Below are positions 1 to 11,300 of a stretch of 64,000 bases of DNA, in pieces (the first letter of the stretch is position 1; each line of letters starts with the position of its first letter). The translations under genes and the position numbers were made by a program. Source of the DNA: Heliocybe sulcata (Eukaryota > Basidiomycota > Agaricomycetes > Gloeophyllales > Gloeophyllaceae); NCBI GenBank assembly GCA_004369045.1, contig ML213505.1, forward strand, positions 782,591-846,590. Reading direction: 5' to 3'. The notes under the pieces are model-generated. The model was given only the letters and a program-made list of their open reading frames with translations. It made no database searches and was not told the DNA's origin.

Positions 1-1298
1 GAAGACGTGACGTGACATGCTTGAAGGTCCGCGCTGTAAGTAGGTTCATTGCAAGCTCCTTCGAGTCAGATGGGCTGTAGTTTCGCCGAGTGTGCATGCA
101 GGTCAGGCTCTGAAGCGTAGCCGTGCGATACAATGAATAGTAAATATTACATGGATTGCCTAGTACATGGACGCGACTGCCGGGCTCGGCTGCCGAGTCT
201 CTTGTCCGCGGCGAAGAATCACTGCAGTCAATTCAGTCGGATTCGTGGTTTGCTTTGGCGCGTTCTCCGCAGAAAATCAAATTAGAGTCGGGACTACCAG
301 GGCACACCCATTCAATGCAAATATGTTATGGCCGGGTTGTTCCTATACGGTCTTGCGCTTGACTGCTCTTTCCAGAGCAACTGTATTGTTCGGCCGCGAA
401 TTACTGGTCTTTCAGGATATTTCTTTTGGAGAGGCCGTGCTTCCAAGCTGCGGAGTCGTCATGCCTGGTAGGGACAGCAATGTTGTCTCGATCGTCGACC
501 CCGACGCGTCTAGCGCTTTGTACTGGATACAGGCGTTGCCCGTGGAGACAAGGAATGGTAGGGAAGTTATCTCTTGTTTCAGATCTGACATGAAGTCATT
601 CGCCGCATTACTATGACCATGAGTAGAAAAGCCAGTCAAGTGAGCAGGCGTGGACGCAAGGAGGAGCGCTTGTGCCACTGGCGCTGAGTAAGGTATCAGC
701 AGATAGACTGACCTTGTGAAGGAGGGAGGGCGCTTCAAGAGCCCACACAGCGTTTCTAGGCAATCGTTTCTTGTTCTCAGGAAGCAGGGCCGACACCTGG
801 TACGGCAGCGGCGACATTAGGGCCGGCGGATACTGCTCGGAAAGGGAATGAAGACCTTCCACCGCGGAACACTATTTCCATTTATGGAGCGGTGGAGGCA
901 AAAATATGCCAAAGAACGCCGGACGTCGTTGCACGTTTTACGTTGACCACGGTCCTTATGCCGCCACAACCGGTTGCGATAGTCCGGGCCCAATTTTACC
1001 TGGCCCACGCCCGGGCTTGCCAGCGCGCGCCCTCAAAAGGCGACTCCTTCTCTTCAGGTTCGCCCTCCTGGCCCAGGTTCCGTACAATCTGCCGGCGCGC
1101 GTTCCATCAAGATCTACGAGCGTGCTGGCTTCAACGTGTATTGGCGGTCCATCGCTATAATAACTTATATCGGTCTGCAAGTCCGTCAGGCTCTTAGTCC
1201 ACTTCGTGAGTCCGCCTCTCTGCACAGTCTTCTGTCCTTTCATGTATTTCCTTAAGAAAGTTGCACAGCGTCGTCCACGGCGCCTCCCTCCCCCCAAA
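1..1298. other. No supported gene
   Basis: Several overlapping open frames of 60-150 codons occur on both strands, but none shows a recognisable domain, a convincing splice pattern or a consistent composition. The stretch may hold the 5' untranslated region and promoter of the orphan gene that begins at 1299, and perhaps the edge of a gene lying to the left of the window. I see no RNA gene or repeat in it. Confidence 0.4.
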
Positions 1299-1952
1299 AT
1301 GGCCGCATCCGGTCCTCCTCCACAGCTGGTCTTTTCCAGCGATGTTCGCAATATGGATGATTGGGCCAAACGCACCGGCATTCCTCTCACCACCGCGGAT
1401 GCTCTGGGCACGAACTACGCGCGCGCACGGCGGTGGATGCTGTCCCTGAAGGCTCAGTTAATTGAAGGAAAGTGGAAAGACGTTGAGGGACAGTGGAGAG
1501 ACGTTACCCCCGCCGACCCGCGTATGCTATTCACGATCGAACTACCCACCCCATATCGTTCATCAAGTGGTCTTCCTCGGAGCCCGAATATGCGCCTGCA
1601 GCTGCCCGCGAACGCGTCGTCTTTCTTCACGCCAGACAGACGCGTCCAGTGGCAAATGGTCTTCCATAGCGCGCTCTTCCCAGCCATGCGCCATACAGTC
1701 CCGCCGATCGCAGACATCCTGCATCTGCTGCAGTGCCTGCTTACTGGCATGCTGGTTCTTGTCAAAGAGGAGCAGACGCCAGATGAGGGACTGTACCGCA
1801 CTATTCGTGCACTGCCGCCAGCAGAATGGATCAGCACCCACGAAGCCGCGCTAACCGAAGTCTTCGGTTCATCGCATTACAGGCAGCTGTTTAAAGCTGC
1901 CAGCGATCCCCGCATTGCGTTCAAGCTGGAGCACGAGCCTGCTCGTCGCTAA
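1299..1952 (+). CDS. Hypothetical fungal protein of unknown function
   Basis: A single uninterrupted frame of 217 codons runs from an ATG at 1299 (MAASGPPPQLVF) to a TAA at 1950-1952. The same frame is open upstream to a GTG at 1206, but no ATG lies there, so 1299 is the likely start. The protein is probably soluble: I see no signal peptide, and the only hydrophobic stretch (about residues 140-155, around ADILHLLQCLLTGMLVLV) is short and reads better as a buried helix. The N-terminal third has a charged, tryptophan-containing segment (KWKDVEGQWRDVTPADPR). No catalytic motif or known fold is evident and I do not recognise the family. Absence of introns is unusual here, since nearly every other gene in the window has several. 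An upstream coding exon cannot be excluded. It is followed by about 870 bp without a gene. Confidence 0.55.
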   Translation: MAASGPPPQLVFSSDVRNMDDWAKRTGIPLTTADALGTNYARARRWMLSLKAQLIEGKWKDVEGQWRDVTPADPRMLFTIELPTPYRSSSGLPRSPNMRLQLPANASSFFTPDRRVQWQMVFHSALFPAMRHTVPPIADILHLLQCLLTGMLVLVKEEQTPDEGLYRTIRALPPAEWISTHEAALTEVFGSSHYRQLFKAASDPRIAFKLEHEPARR

Positions 1953-2819
1953 CATACGATGTAAGAGTCTTGAAGGTGAGTAAATCAATTTCATCTTCTT
2001 TTTGATGGCGCTAAGTTAAGCTTGCTCGGTCAGAGTTCTCGACCCTCGGCACGAGGTGCTGGCCATCATCATTCCGACCGACCTACCTTATTGCTGCAAG
2101 ATGCTTTGTTTATTCGAACTGTCGCATATTTATCTGCTCCTCGATGTTTTATAGTGTTTCGCTTTCGCGTCCCCTTTGCCAAACTAATCGTAATATGTAG
2201 CAGTAGTATAATATCCTATAGCTGGCGGGCGTTGTGATTTTGTCGATTGGTCCCTTGCTATCTGTCCGTCTAATCGCTCTCGTAGATTATGTCACTTGCA
2301 AACGTCATGCTATGAGACTCTGGCAGTGCATACCGGATGCGTAGCTCCTATCAATACTCGACTCATTGTCGCCTGCAGGCGCCCGTCTGCCGCCTGTTTA
2401 CAACGCTGTTGTGGCCGAAGGGGGCTTGGGCCCAGGGTGTGAATGCCCTATACCCGGCGGACTGTATGGGAACACTTGCTCCGTCAGTCAGGTCACTGCA
2501 TGTGCGTTTCGACTTCAATGCAAGTACACAAACGGCGGAGGTACCATACAGCAGCGAGCAGATCCTACGCGAGTCCTGGTGCGTCGACGCATCTGCGGTG
2601 GAAATAGCGCGTAGGGGCGTTCAGAGGGGCGTGGTTGAGGCGTTGCGCAAGGCAGTGTAGTGCAGGCAGATCTGTGGAAAGAAGACAGGAAGCCCGTCGG
2701 CTACAAACAACAGGATTAACGCATCGGAAGCAATTGCGGCACGCCTCTCGGTTCCGACCCACGTGACTGGGTGTGAAGCCAAAACTTACCATCAACTGCA
2801 GGTTAGCTGCTATTACACG
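1953..2819. other. Intergenic, nothing recognised
   Basis: Between the orphan gene and MAP1. Short open frames at 2022-2237 and 2337-2660 have no recognisable domain. The right end presumably holds the MAP1 promoter. No tRNA, repeat or mobile element is seen. Confidence 0.4.
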
Positions 2820-4779
2820 ATGAGCTCAGACACTACGCCTTGTCAAAGCAACAACTGCATTAACGGCAACCCTCCATCGAAACTCGAGTGCCCTACCTGC
2901 TCCAAGTTCGTTCTGTCCTTCTCCGTCTGCGCAAGCGCTCATGCCATATCGTAGACTGGGCATCAAGGGCTCTCTATTCTGTGGGCAAGAGTGCTTCAAG
3001 ACAAACTGTTCGTATCCTCAAACAGTCACAGGCTAATATTGTTTGTAATACGCGTCTTTTTCTAGGGGTTTGCATGTATTTTCTCCAGAGTCTGCTACTG
3101 TAATCACTCACGCGCGTCCGCTCTGCCAGAAAACGCACAAATTAATTCACGACCTTGCAACGGGAAAGCAGCCGGGTGGACCTGGGAAAGGTAAGCCTGC
3201 GGAACGAGCATGTATGCGCCTGTTTTACCTTTCGCGACGATCCTAGATGGCTCCTATAACCCTTTCCCGACGTTTCATTTCACTGGCCCATTGCGGCCAG
3301 TATATCCGCTCTCTCCCAAACGCCAAGTGCCGGATCATATACCAAGACCAGAATATGCCGAGTCGGGTAAGATTACCAAGGTCTATAATCACCTTAAGTC
3401 GGCACTGTAAGCTCATGCGATCTGGTATTATGTCAGGTATCCCAATAACGGAAGTCAGGAGGAACAGCCATCCCCCTCGTATCCTCAGTCTTGAAGAGCA
3501 AGAAAAAATGCGAACTGTTTGCCGGGTAAGTCTGTAGGCCGAGATGATCCTCGAACATTCCCTTTCTCGTTGTGTGCCTGGTAGGATTGGTACGGCGGTG
3601 GGCAATTCTCCGGTTTACATGATATGCTCTTCTCCCTTGAGTGTTTGCTTACCATATATGCTTTCATAGATGGCTCGGGAAGTGCTGGACATCGCTGCTT
3701 CGCACGTCCGGCCTGGTATCACTACGGATTACATCGACGAAGTAGTGCACAACGCGACGATCGAGCGAAATGCCTACCCGTCGCCCCTTAATTACCGTGA
3801 ATACCCTAAATCAGTCTGCACGTAAGTAAGGTCCGTCCGACCACTGATCCGATGGGTCGCCCACACGCAACGCTAGGTCCATTAATGAGACCATCTGCCA
3901 CGGCATCCCCGATCGACGCGAATTAGTAGAGGGAGATATTATCAACATTGGTGCGTTATTTCTCTTCTCATGCTCCATCTTACACGCTCTTATCGATTAC
4001 TCGTCCCGTAGACGTGACGGTTTTCTACGACGGTGCGTTCTCTAGCTGCATCTCCGAGCCCGTTCGGGCCGCTGAGCCGACGGTTCGCGTCTCCAGGCTA
4101 TCATGGCGATATCAACGAGACGTACCCTGTTGGGAAGGTGGACGACGATTCTTGGAAGCTCATGAAGGCTGCTCGACGGAGTCTTGACGAATCTATCAAA
4201 CTTTGCAAGCCGGGCGCGCTGTTCCGGGACCTCGGAAAGGCAATGTAGGTTCATTCATGAAGATTACTCAGCGCGGAAGTTGATGTCTGTGGGCAACAGA
4301 GAGCCGATAGCTCGGGCGGCTCAGTGCGCTGTTGTGCGGCAGTATACTGGTCACGGCATTAATGACTTGTTCCACTGTAACCCCAATATCCCGCATTACG
4401 CGAAGAACAAGGCGACTGGGACTATGAAGGCAGGGATGGTGGGTATATTGTCTTGTATTTCCTCTCCAGTCATTAATTTCCGTCCGCTCCCTAGTGCTTC
4501 ACAATAGAACCGGTGCGTATAAGATATTTCCGGTAGTAGTTTCGCAGCTTATTCGGCTTAGATGCTCAACCTGGGCACGAATTGGGATGTATATCATTGG
4601 CCCGATAACTGGACTGCCACTACTGTTGACGGGAAGAGAAGTGCGCAATTTGAGGAGACCCTGCTGTGAGTATGCCGATGGCACTCCCGCGACGCGAGCT
4701 CAATATCTTTGCTACCAGCATTACGGAAACGGGTGTCGAAGTCTTGACAGCGGGAAAGCCCCGAGAGGATCTTGCTTAA
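2820..4779 (+). CDS. MAP1: Methionine aminopeptidase, type 1
   Basis: Removes the initiator methionine from nascent proteins as they leave the ribosome. The gene has about nine short introns. The ATG at 2820 opens an N-terminal zinc finger of the eukaryotic MetAP1 kind: C..C then [20 protein letters not shown] (split by an intron after CPTCS), followed by an H...H pair near [11 protein letters not shown]. The pre-catalytic motif [20 protein letters not shown] and [13 protein letters not shown] follow. The pita-bread catalytic domain keeps all five metal ligands expected from the family: Asp in [10 protein letters not shown], Asp in YHGDINETY, His in TGHGIND, Glu in CFTIEP and Glu in SAQFEETLL. 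The last exon encodes [18 protein letters not shown] and ends at TAA 4777-4779. The zinc finger and the lack of the charged MetAP2 extension make this type 1. It is tail-to-tail with the acyltransferase gene, 270 bp apart. Exon borders are by eye. Confidence 0.93.
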
Positions 4780-5049
4780 ACGACTAAAGGATCATTTCCG
4801 CCGCTCATCTGACAATTCGTCGGATATGCGCCGAGCGTGCTTCCAGGGACAGGCCTCAAGCGTTGTGGGTCTCAGCGTTGATCACCTCTCTCCCGGCCAT
4901 GGGCAGGATCGTCTTGTCGTAAACTCACTAGCATTGGGGTTATAGTTGTATTACATGGTAATTTTCCACGCAGAAATAAAGGAAAATCCTTAGAAGTCTG
5001 TGTGTGGCGATCATGCGCCCCTGCCCTCTCTACTTCCTCCGAGATAATC

Positions 5050-7895
5050 TCACTTCTCCCCTGACCGGGAGCGGCGGCGAGAGATTTCCTCGTTTATCTC
5101 GTTCGTCGCATCCTTGAACTGCTCGCTGCGGTCCAGCTCGCCTATCCGCTCCACTGGTACGCCATCGGTAAGGCTGTCTCGACGATCCCGGTGGATGTTC
5201 GTCCTGAAACGCAGCCCATCCATATCCTCCGGCGACCCGGGTGATAGCGAACTGTCCTGGCTACCGTTCCCGTTTGTAAGGGGCGTGGTACGCAGCTTCT
5301 GCAAGTCCGCGTACGAGCTATGGTGGCTCCGGCTCCGACCCCGCGAGGTTTGCACCTCGTCGTAGCTGGGGAGGTACCCGAGGACGTTGTCGTAGTCTCC
5401 ACCGTCTTCGTCGTCAGAGCCATCTGGCGAGCCGACGCGGCTGACGTCGTGGCTCGCAGCGTCACCTGCCCAGGCATTGGTTCCGCGCCTGGCACTCCTG
5501 CTCCAGCCGAACAACCGCTCGTCGAGCCAAGTCTGTGGGGGATGAGTGCTACCCTGGGCTACGCAGATGTGAGCTCACGTACCATGGGGTGCACGAGAAG
5601 GTTGCCTTGCGCGTCGACTGCTCCCGTGCTGCTCTTGCGTCGCCATATGCCGGGCTTTCCGGTGGAGGGCGGTGCGCTGGAAGAAGGGACCAGTATACGG
5701 TCCTTCATGACACTGATCAGCGCGAGGAAGCGTCGATAGAGGGGCGGAAGATTACCTTATTGAAATCGTTATACAACTTCGGCCCAAACTCATTGATTGT
5801 ATCCGCGAGTTCATTAGACAAACGCTGTCTTGTCTCCCTGACCTTATCCAGCATGCGCTGCTGTCCCGGTACCAAAGCTACAACCAATGGCCGGAGGGAT
5901 CTGCACCGTATTTCGTGAGAAGTTAGGTAGGAGGATCCTGGGACATGAAACAGCGAAGACGGACTTGAGTACATCTATCCCTGCTTCTCCGAACTTCAAC
6001 GCCGCGTATCCGATGAACGGTAGAGCCACGAAGACGAGGAAGGGCGTCCATATGCGCCAGGCGAGCGGTGCGCCGGCTTTGCTCACAACGAGGAAAGAGA
6101 GGAAAGCGTAGAACCCGTAGAGCACGGGAGCCATGCCGAGGGAGATGAGGACTTTCCATGTTGCGAGGACGTCCCGACCTGCGAGCTTTACTGTCGATGC
6201 CGCGAGGGCCTCTGCCAGTCATCATTGTTATGAGTAAGGGAAGAATAGCAAGAGTAGGAGAATGAGATACCCTTGGCTTTCTTGCGCGAGAGAATTGATG
6301 CAGTAAGGAATATGGGCCCGTTGAGGATGACACCCGGCAGTGAGAACGTCGACCAAACCGCCAGTAATCCAATACGGTATACTAATAATCCAAGAGTCTT
6401 CCACGTCGCTTTCTGCGCCCTTGGGACCTGAATACCTTGCATCAGCCCAATGGTACATTCCGAAACTGCTGGGAGGTCACCTGGTGATCACGCAACCCCA
6501 AGTCACGCAGTAAGCGATTGTACCGGAGCACGTCTTCGCGTAATTTCTGGATGCGCGGTTCGTCTTTGAAGTGAAGGTAGCCTTCGACGAAGCGTCGGTT
6601 GAGCTCAACGACCTGGCCGAGGGTGAGGTGTTGCCCGGGGGTGTTGTACAATCGTCTCGCAGCTTGTACGAGCTGTCCAAATCAAGTTAGAACACCGCAA
6701 CTCTCCAGATCAGGAGCTCTACTCGCCATCAGCGTATCATAATCCGGTGCTCTTACGGTGACCGTCTTCAGCCCATCATAAATGACATCCAGCAGTTTCC
6801 CTACTGCCTCCTTCTTCCTGTCTCCACCCTCTTTGAACATTTGGACGAGCTCTTCGGGAACGTCGAGGGCGGAGCCAAATTCGACGACGGCGCGCGAGCG
6901 GAAGCGGTGCGGGTGGAAGTAGGAGAGGCCGACAGGGACGATTTTGACCTTGCAAGCGGGGTCATTCGCCATGGCACCCAGGGCCATGAGGGAGACGCCG
7001 GCTTTGAGGGGGAGCAGGTCCGTGCGGTCGTGGCTGCCGCCTGGCGCGGTTGTGCAGATTCATTAGGACTGAGGGTCAGGTATGAGCAAGGGGATTGAGA
7101 CACACCTTCAGGAAAGATACCGATACACCGCCCCTCTTTGAGACACTGGTAGACGTGTCGGTACATTTCGTGCTGGTCTACATACGGGAGCTTCTTGAAC
7201 TCCAAGCCGGGCTTCCCCTCCGCCTGGATCTCCTCGACCGCATTCCTGATCCTGTTCGTCCCTTTCCCGCTGTCCCCGCCGAATTCCCTCTTTATCCTTA
7301 ACTCGGTATCGGATATGACCTCGACGACCTCTGCGACAACGGAGCCGACCTCTTTGGGGAGCAGGATTTGCATTTTCGGGGAGAATTCGGATGTGAAGAG
7401 GGTGGAGGTGCCGAGGACAATGCAAGGGTCGTCGGGGGAGAGACGGACGTAGCCAGTGCCTTTCTTGGCTTCGTCGGCGGCGCGGACAACGGGAACTGCA
7501 GGGGTGGTTGGGAGGTGAGGTGGAAGAGTATGGGTGGGTGCTTACTGCTGGACATCAGGCTTGCGAAGAAGCCAATGACTGCTCTTTTCATGCTCTTTGC
7601 TGCGATAAGGAAGTGTGTACGGCGCCTTGTTTCGCGGTATACTTGGAGGGTGAGGAGAAGGGGATCAAGGAACTGCATGCGACTTAAGTCATTTATTTCT
7701 TCGTGAGTACGGGGAAGGGGTACATGCTTGATTGTGGTGCGGGGCGGCGACAAAGATGACCGGGCCATCGCGGGGTATGTTATAGGCTCCCCTAGGTCGT
7801 ATTTCGCGGAAGAAGATGTTGACGACTGTACGCCAGAAGACGAGGGCGGAGTCGTAGGCGAAGTCGGAGGACATCTTGATGCTTGTGTCCGGCAT
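5050..7895 (-). CDS. Glycerol-3-phosphate / dihydroxyacetone-phosphate acyltransferase (Sct1/Gpt2 type)
   Basis: Catalyses the first acylation of glycerolipid synthesis in the endoplasmic reticulum, giving lysophosphatidic acid. The start ATG (7893-7895) gives MPDTSIKMSSDFAYDSALVF. The PlsC acyltransferase signature is complete when introns are removed: motif I H-x4-D is split between VAAPHHNQ and FLDPLLL, then RETRRRTHFLIAAKSMKR. Motif III follows as GRCIGIFPEGGSHDRTDLLP, also crossing an intron, and motif IV as VKIVPVGLSYFHPHRFRSRA. A central insert between motifs (roughly residues 100-200) is typical of fungal Sct1/Gpt2. Downstream lie at least three hydrophobic segments (around GLLAVWSTFSLPGVILNGPI, APVLYGFYAFLSFLVVSKAG and IWTPFLVFVALPFIGYAALK). 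The tail is long, serine- and acid-rich and low in complexity, ending in EISRRRSRSGEK; in yeast the corresponding tails are phosphorylated. Roughly ten short introns. Head-to-head with the TOG gene, 440 bp apart. Confidence 0.9.
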
Positions 7896-8335
7896 TTTGA
7901 CCGGAGCTTTCAGATGGTCGTGGCAAGTATCAGTTCAAGTGAGCAGTCCGGTGAAGTGATATATCTACGTCAACTTGTTCGTCAACGTTTCAAATTTGAG
8001 CTTCGAGATGAGTGGGGAAGCAGAGGTTGGGGAATGTGGCGGGGCTGCTGCGCGAGACTTTGGAAACGCACTCCAACGGGCAACGTCTTATAACCTCTTA
8101 TAACGACTGAATTGAGGATTCTAGGCTAGGGCTAATGCATTGCACATGACTGTATGGTCTCTGTATACAACTGTAAGGGAATGAGAGTCTGTAAACAGCC
8201 TCGCCTCGCCTCGCTCCCGATTCCCGATACAGCCACGTGACCGAGCGTTCTTTGGCGGCGCGTCAAGTCAATCGACACCAATCGAGCCGAACGTGCTAGC
8301 CGCGTCTGCACTGTACTCTCCTCGTCGTCGACAAC
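7896..8335. promoter_or_regulatory. Divergent intergenic region (acyltransferase / TOG protein)
   Basis: A 440 bp spacer between two genes transcribed away from each other, so it should contain both promoters. No clear TATA box is visible. Short open frames here lack any protein features. Confidence 0.4.
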
Positions 8336-11300
8336 GATGGACGGCGCCCCTCCCCAGGAGGAGGACTTCTCCACCATCCCGGTCCAAGACCGCCTCGCCC
8401 ACAAGAACTGGAAAGCCCGTGTCAGCGCGTACGAGTCCCTCATCAAAACTTTCCAGACGACCGCATCAGACACCGATCCCGCCTTCAAGCCCTATGTTAA
8501 CAACCCCGAATTGCTCAAGAAGATCGTTACGGATTCAAATGCAGTTGCTCAGGAGAAGGGCGTGGAGTGTGTCGTAGCACTTGTCAAGTTCTCCGGGGAG
8601 ACTTCAGCAAAGACGAGGGAAGCAGTGGTTCCGGCTCTGGTAGAAAAGTGCTTTGGGTCCGCGAGGGCCGGGACGAAGAACCAGGCGATAGAGCTTGTGC
8701 TCCAGTATATCGAGATTGAGAACGGTGGTGCAGGCGTTGTGGTAAGTCGTTTCCGCTGTAAGATGGCTGACGGATCTTCATAACTGCTGCAGACCGATAT
8801 CCTCGCCGGACTGGGCGCGAAGCAACCAAAGGTTGTTGCGGGAACTGTGTTAGCTCTCAAGGAGGCTGTCCGGTGAGCGTTCTCTCCGTCTGTTTTACGT
8901 CCGAGCGTAGTACACCCTGCACCCTACATCGAATCCGCCACCGACACTGCATCCATCTGCTTCTCCAATCATGCTTATTCACACCTTTCTTACTCATACA
9001 GAAACTTTGGCATCCAAGCTGTCCCCCCACCCCCAATCCTCAAGTCCCTCCCCAAAATCTTCGGGCACACCGACAAAACCGTCCGTGCAGAGGGAACTAA
9101 CCTCGCGCACACCCTCTACCAGTACCTCGGCCCCGCGATCGAGCCATGGCTAGCAGATCTGAAGCCCGTGCAGGTGAAGGAGTTGAAGGAGGCGTTTGAG
9201 GCGATGGATAAAGAGGGCAAGGGCAAGGGCAGTTTGAAGCCCGAGAGGATGACGAGGCAGGCGGCGAGAGATGCAGAGGCGGCTGATGCTGCCGGGGACG
9301 AGGAGGAGGCGGATGGCGGGGAGCCTGCGGGTGAGTGGTGGTTGGACTTCTGCTGGATCCGGGTCTGTAACCGATCTTTGCAGAGGAGGAAGCACTGGAC
9401 CCAAGAGCCTTCGCAGAAGAAGTTGACATCGTTCCTAAACTACCTTCCTCCCTCCACTCGGCCCTCGGCTCCTCCAAATGGAAAGAACGCAAAGAAGTCC
9501 TAGACGACCTCTTTACCCTCCTCAACGCGACGCCTCGGATTAAGGACGCGCCCGAGCTCGGGGAGGTTGCGAAGGCGATGGCGACACGCGTGCACTCAGA
9601 CGCGAATATTAATTGCGTGATTGTTGCTGCGAACTGTCTGGAGGCACTGGCGAAGGGGGTGGGGAGCACGTTTGCGAGGTGGAGAGAGGCCGTGGTGGGC
9701 CCGATGATGGAGAGGTTGAAGGAGAGGAAGGCGAATGTGACTGATGCGATTGGGGCGGCGTTGGATGCGATATTCACAACTGTGAGTCTACGTGTCGGTT
9801 TTGTGGTGTAGATCGTATTCACGTTACATATGTGTATAGGTGACCCTCCCGGACATCCTCCCCGACATACAAACCGCCCTCGGGAACAAGAACCCCCAAG
9901 TCAAAGAAGGCTCGCTCAAATTCCTCTCCCGGTGCCTCTCGACCTCCACCACGCCCGTTCCGCCCCCCTCTATCAAGCCCCTCTCCGAGCAGCTCGCGAC
10001 ACTCCTGGAGGACTCGAACGCCGGCGCGCGCGACGAGGCAGCGAATTGTTTGGGAACGCTGATGAAGATGGTGGGGGAGCGCCCGCTGAATGCGGTAGTA
10101 GACGGGCTGGCGGATGTGAGGAAGGCCAAGGTGAAGGAGGCGTATGAGAAGGCGACGGTGAAGTGCAAGGCGGGGGCGGCACCGGCGAGGGGTGCTGCTC
10201 CCCCGACGAAGGCTGCTCCTGCGGCGAAGGCGCCGGCGAAGAAGACTGCCCCGCCTAAGGCTGCTGCTACACCCCCTCCGCCAGCGGATGTCCTCGTGGA
10301 TGATACGCCCAAGAAGCCAGCTGCGAAGCCGCCTGCTAGGTTGATGGTGAGTGAGGTTTTGTTGGTAGGAGTTTCTGTGGTTTACGGATGAATGCCCAGG
10401 CGAAGAAGCCACCCGCAGCTGTAGCTCCAGCTGCGGCAGCGCCAGTCAAGAAGCTTCCTCCTGCAGCAGCCAAACCAGCGAAAGGAGGTGCTGCTCCCGC
10501 GCCTGGCGCCCTCGACACGTTCAAGTACAAGCACACGCCGGAGGATGCGGAGGCGCTGGTGGCGGACACGATACCGAGTCAGATCCAGACGGACTTTGCG
10601 GATGCGAACTGGAAGACGCGGTTGGCGGCACTGGAGGAGATGACGAGCTGGTTGGAGGGTGCGGTTGAGGATGTGGATGCGGAGGTTGTGGTGAGATTTT
10701 TAGCAAAGAAGGGGTGGGCGGAGAAGAATTTCCAGGTGAGTCCTTTTGGGTGGTTTGTTTGGATATGCGAGAGTCAATTAATATGTGGGATGTAGGTGTC
10801 GGCGAAGTTGTATGGAATTCTGACGCTGCTGGCGGAGAGGTCACCCTCGTTTGGGAGGTCGTGTGTTGCTCTTAGTGCACCGCATTTGAGCGAGAAGTTG
10901 GGGGATATGAAGTTGAAGAAGCCAGCTGGTGACACGCTGTTTATCTATGCAGAACAGACATCGCTGCAGTTTGTTCTAAGCCAAGGTTGGGGTGTTCATT
11001 TTTGCCTTGCAGCACGGCAGCTGACATCTCCGAATTCAGCTTATGAACCGCTGTCGAAGCAAAAGGCGCCGAAAGTGCTGGCGGACTCGCTGACGTGGAT
11101 AGAGTCTGCATTGGTGGAGTTTGGTGTGGCCGGGCTTTCGTTGAAGGCGTTGATTGATTTTTTGAAGACGGCGCTTGGAAATTCGAATGCTGCTGTCAGG
11201 ACGAATGCCACGAAGACGCTGGTCACGATTAAATTGTTTGCTGGCTCTGGTGAGTGATCTCGTATTCCTACATCCTATCCAGCCCATTCACATGAGAGTG

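Noticed and set aside
412-738. Minus-strand frame of 108 codons in the first kilobase
   Set aside because: It overlaps another frame of similar length on the plus strand, has no domain and no splice partners. It looks like chance.
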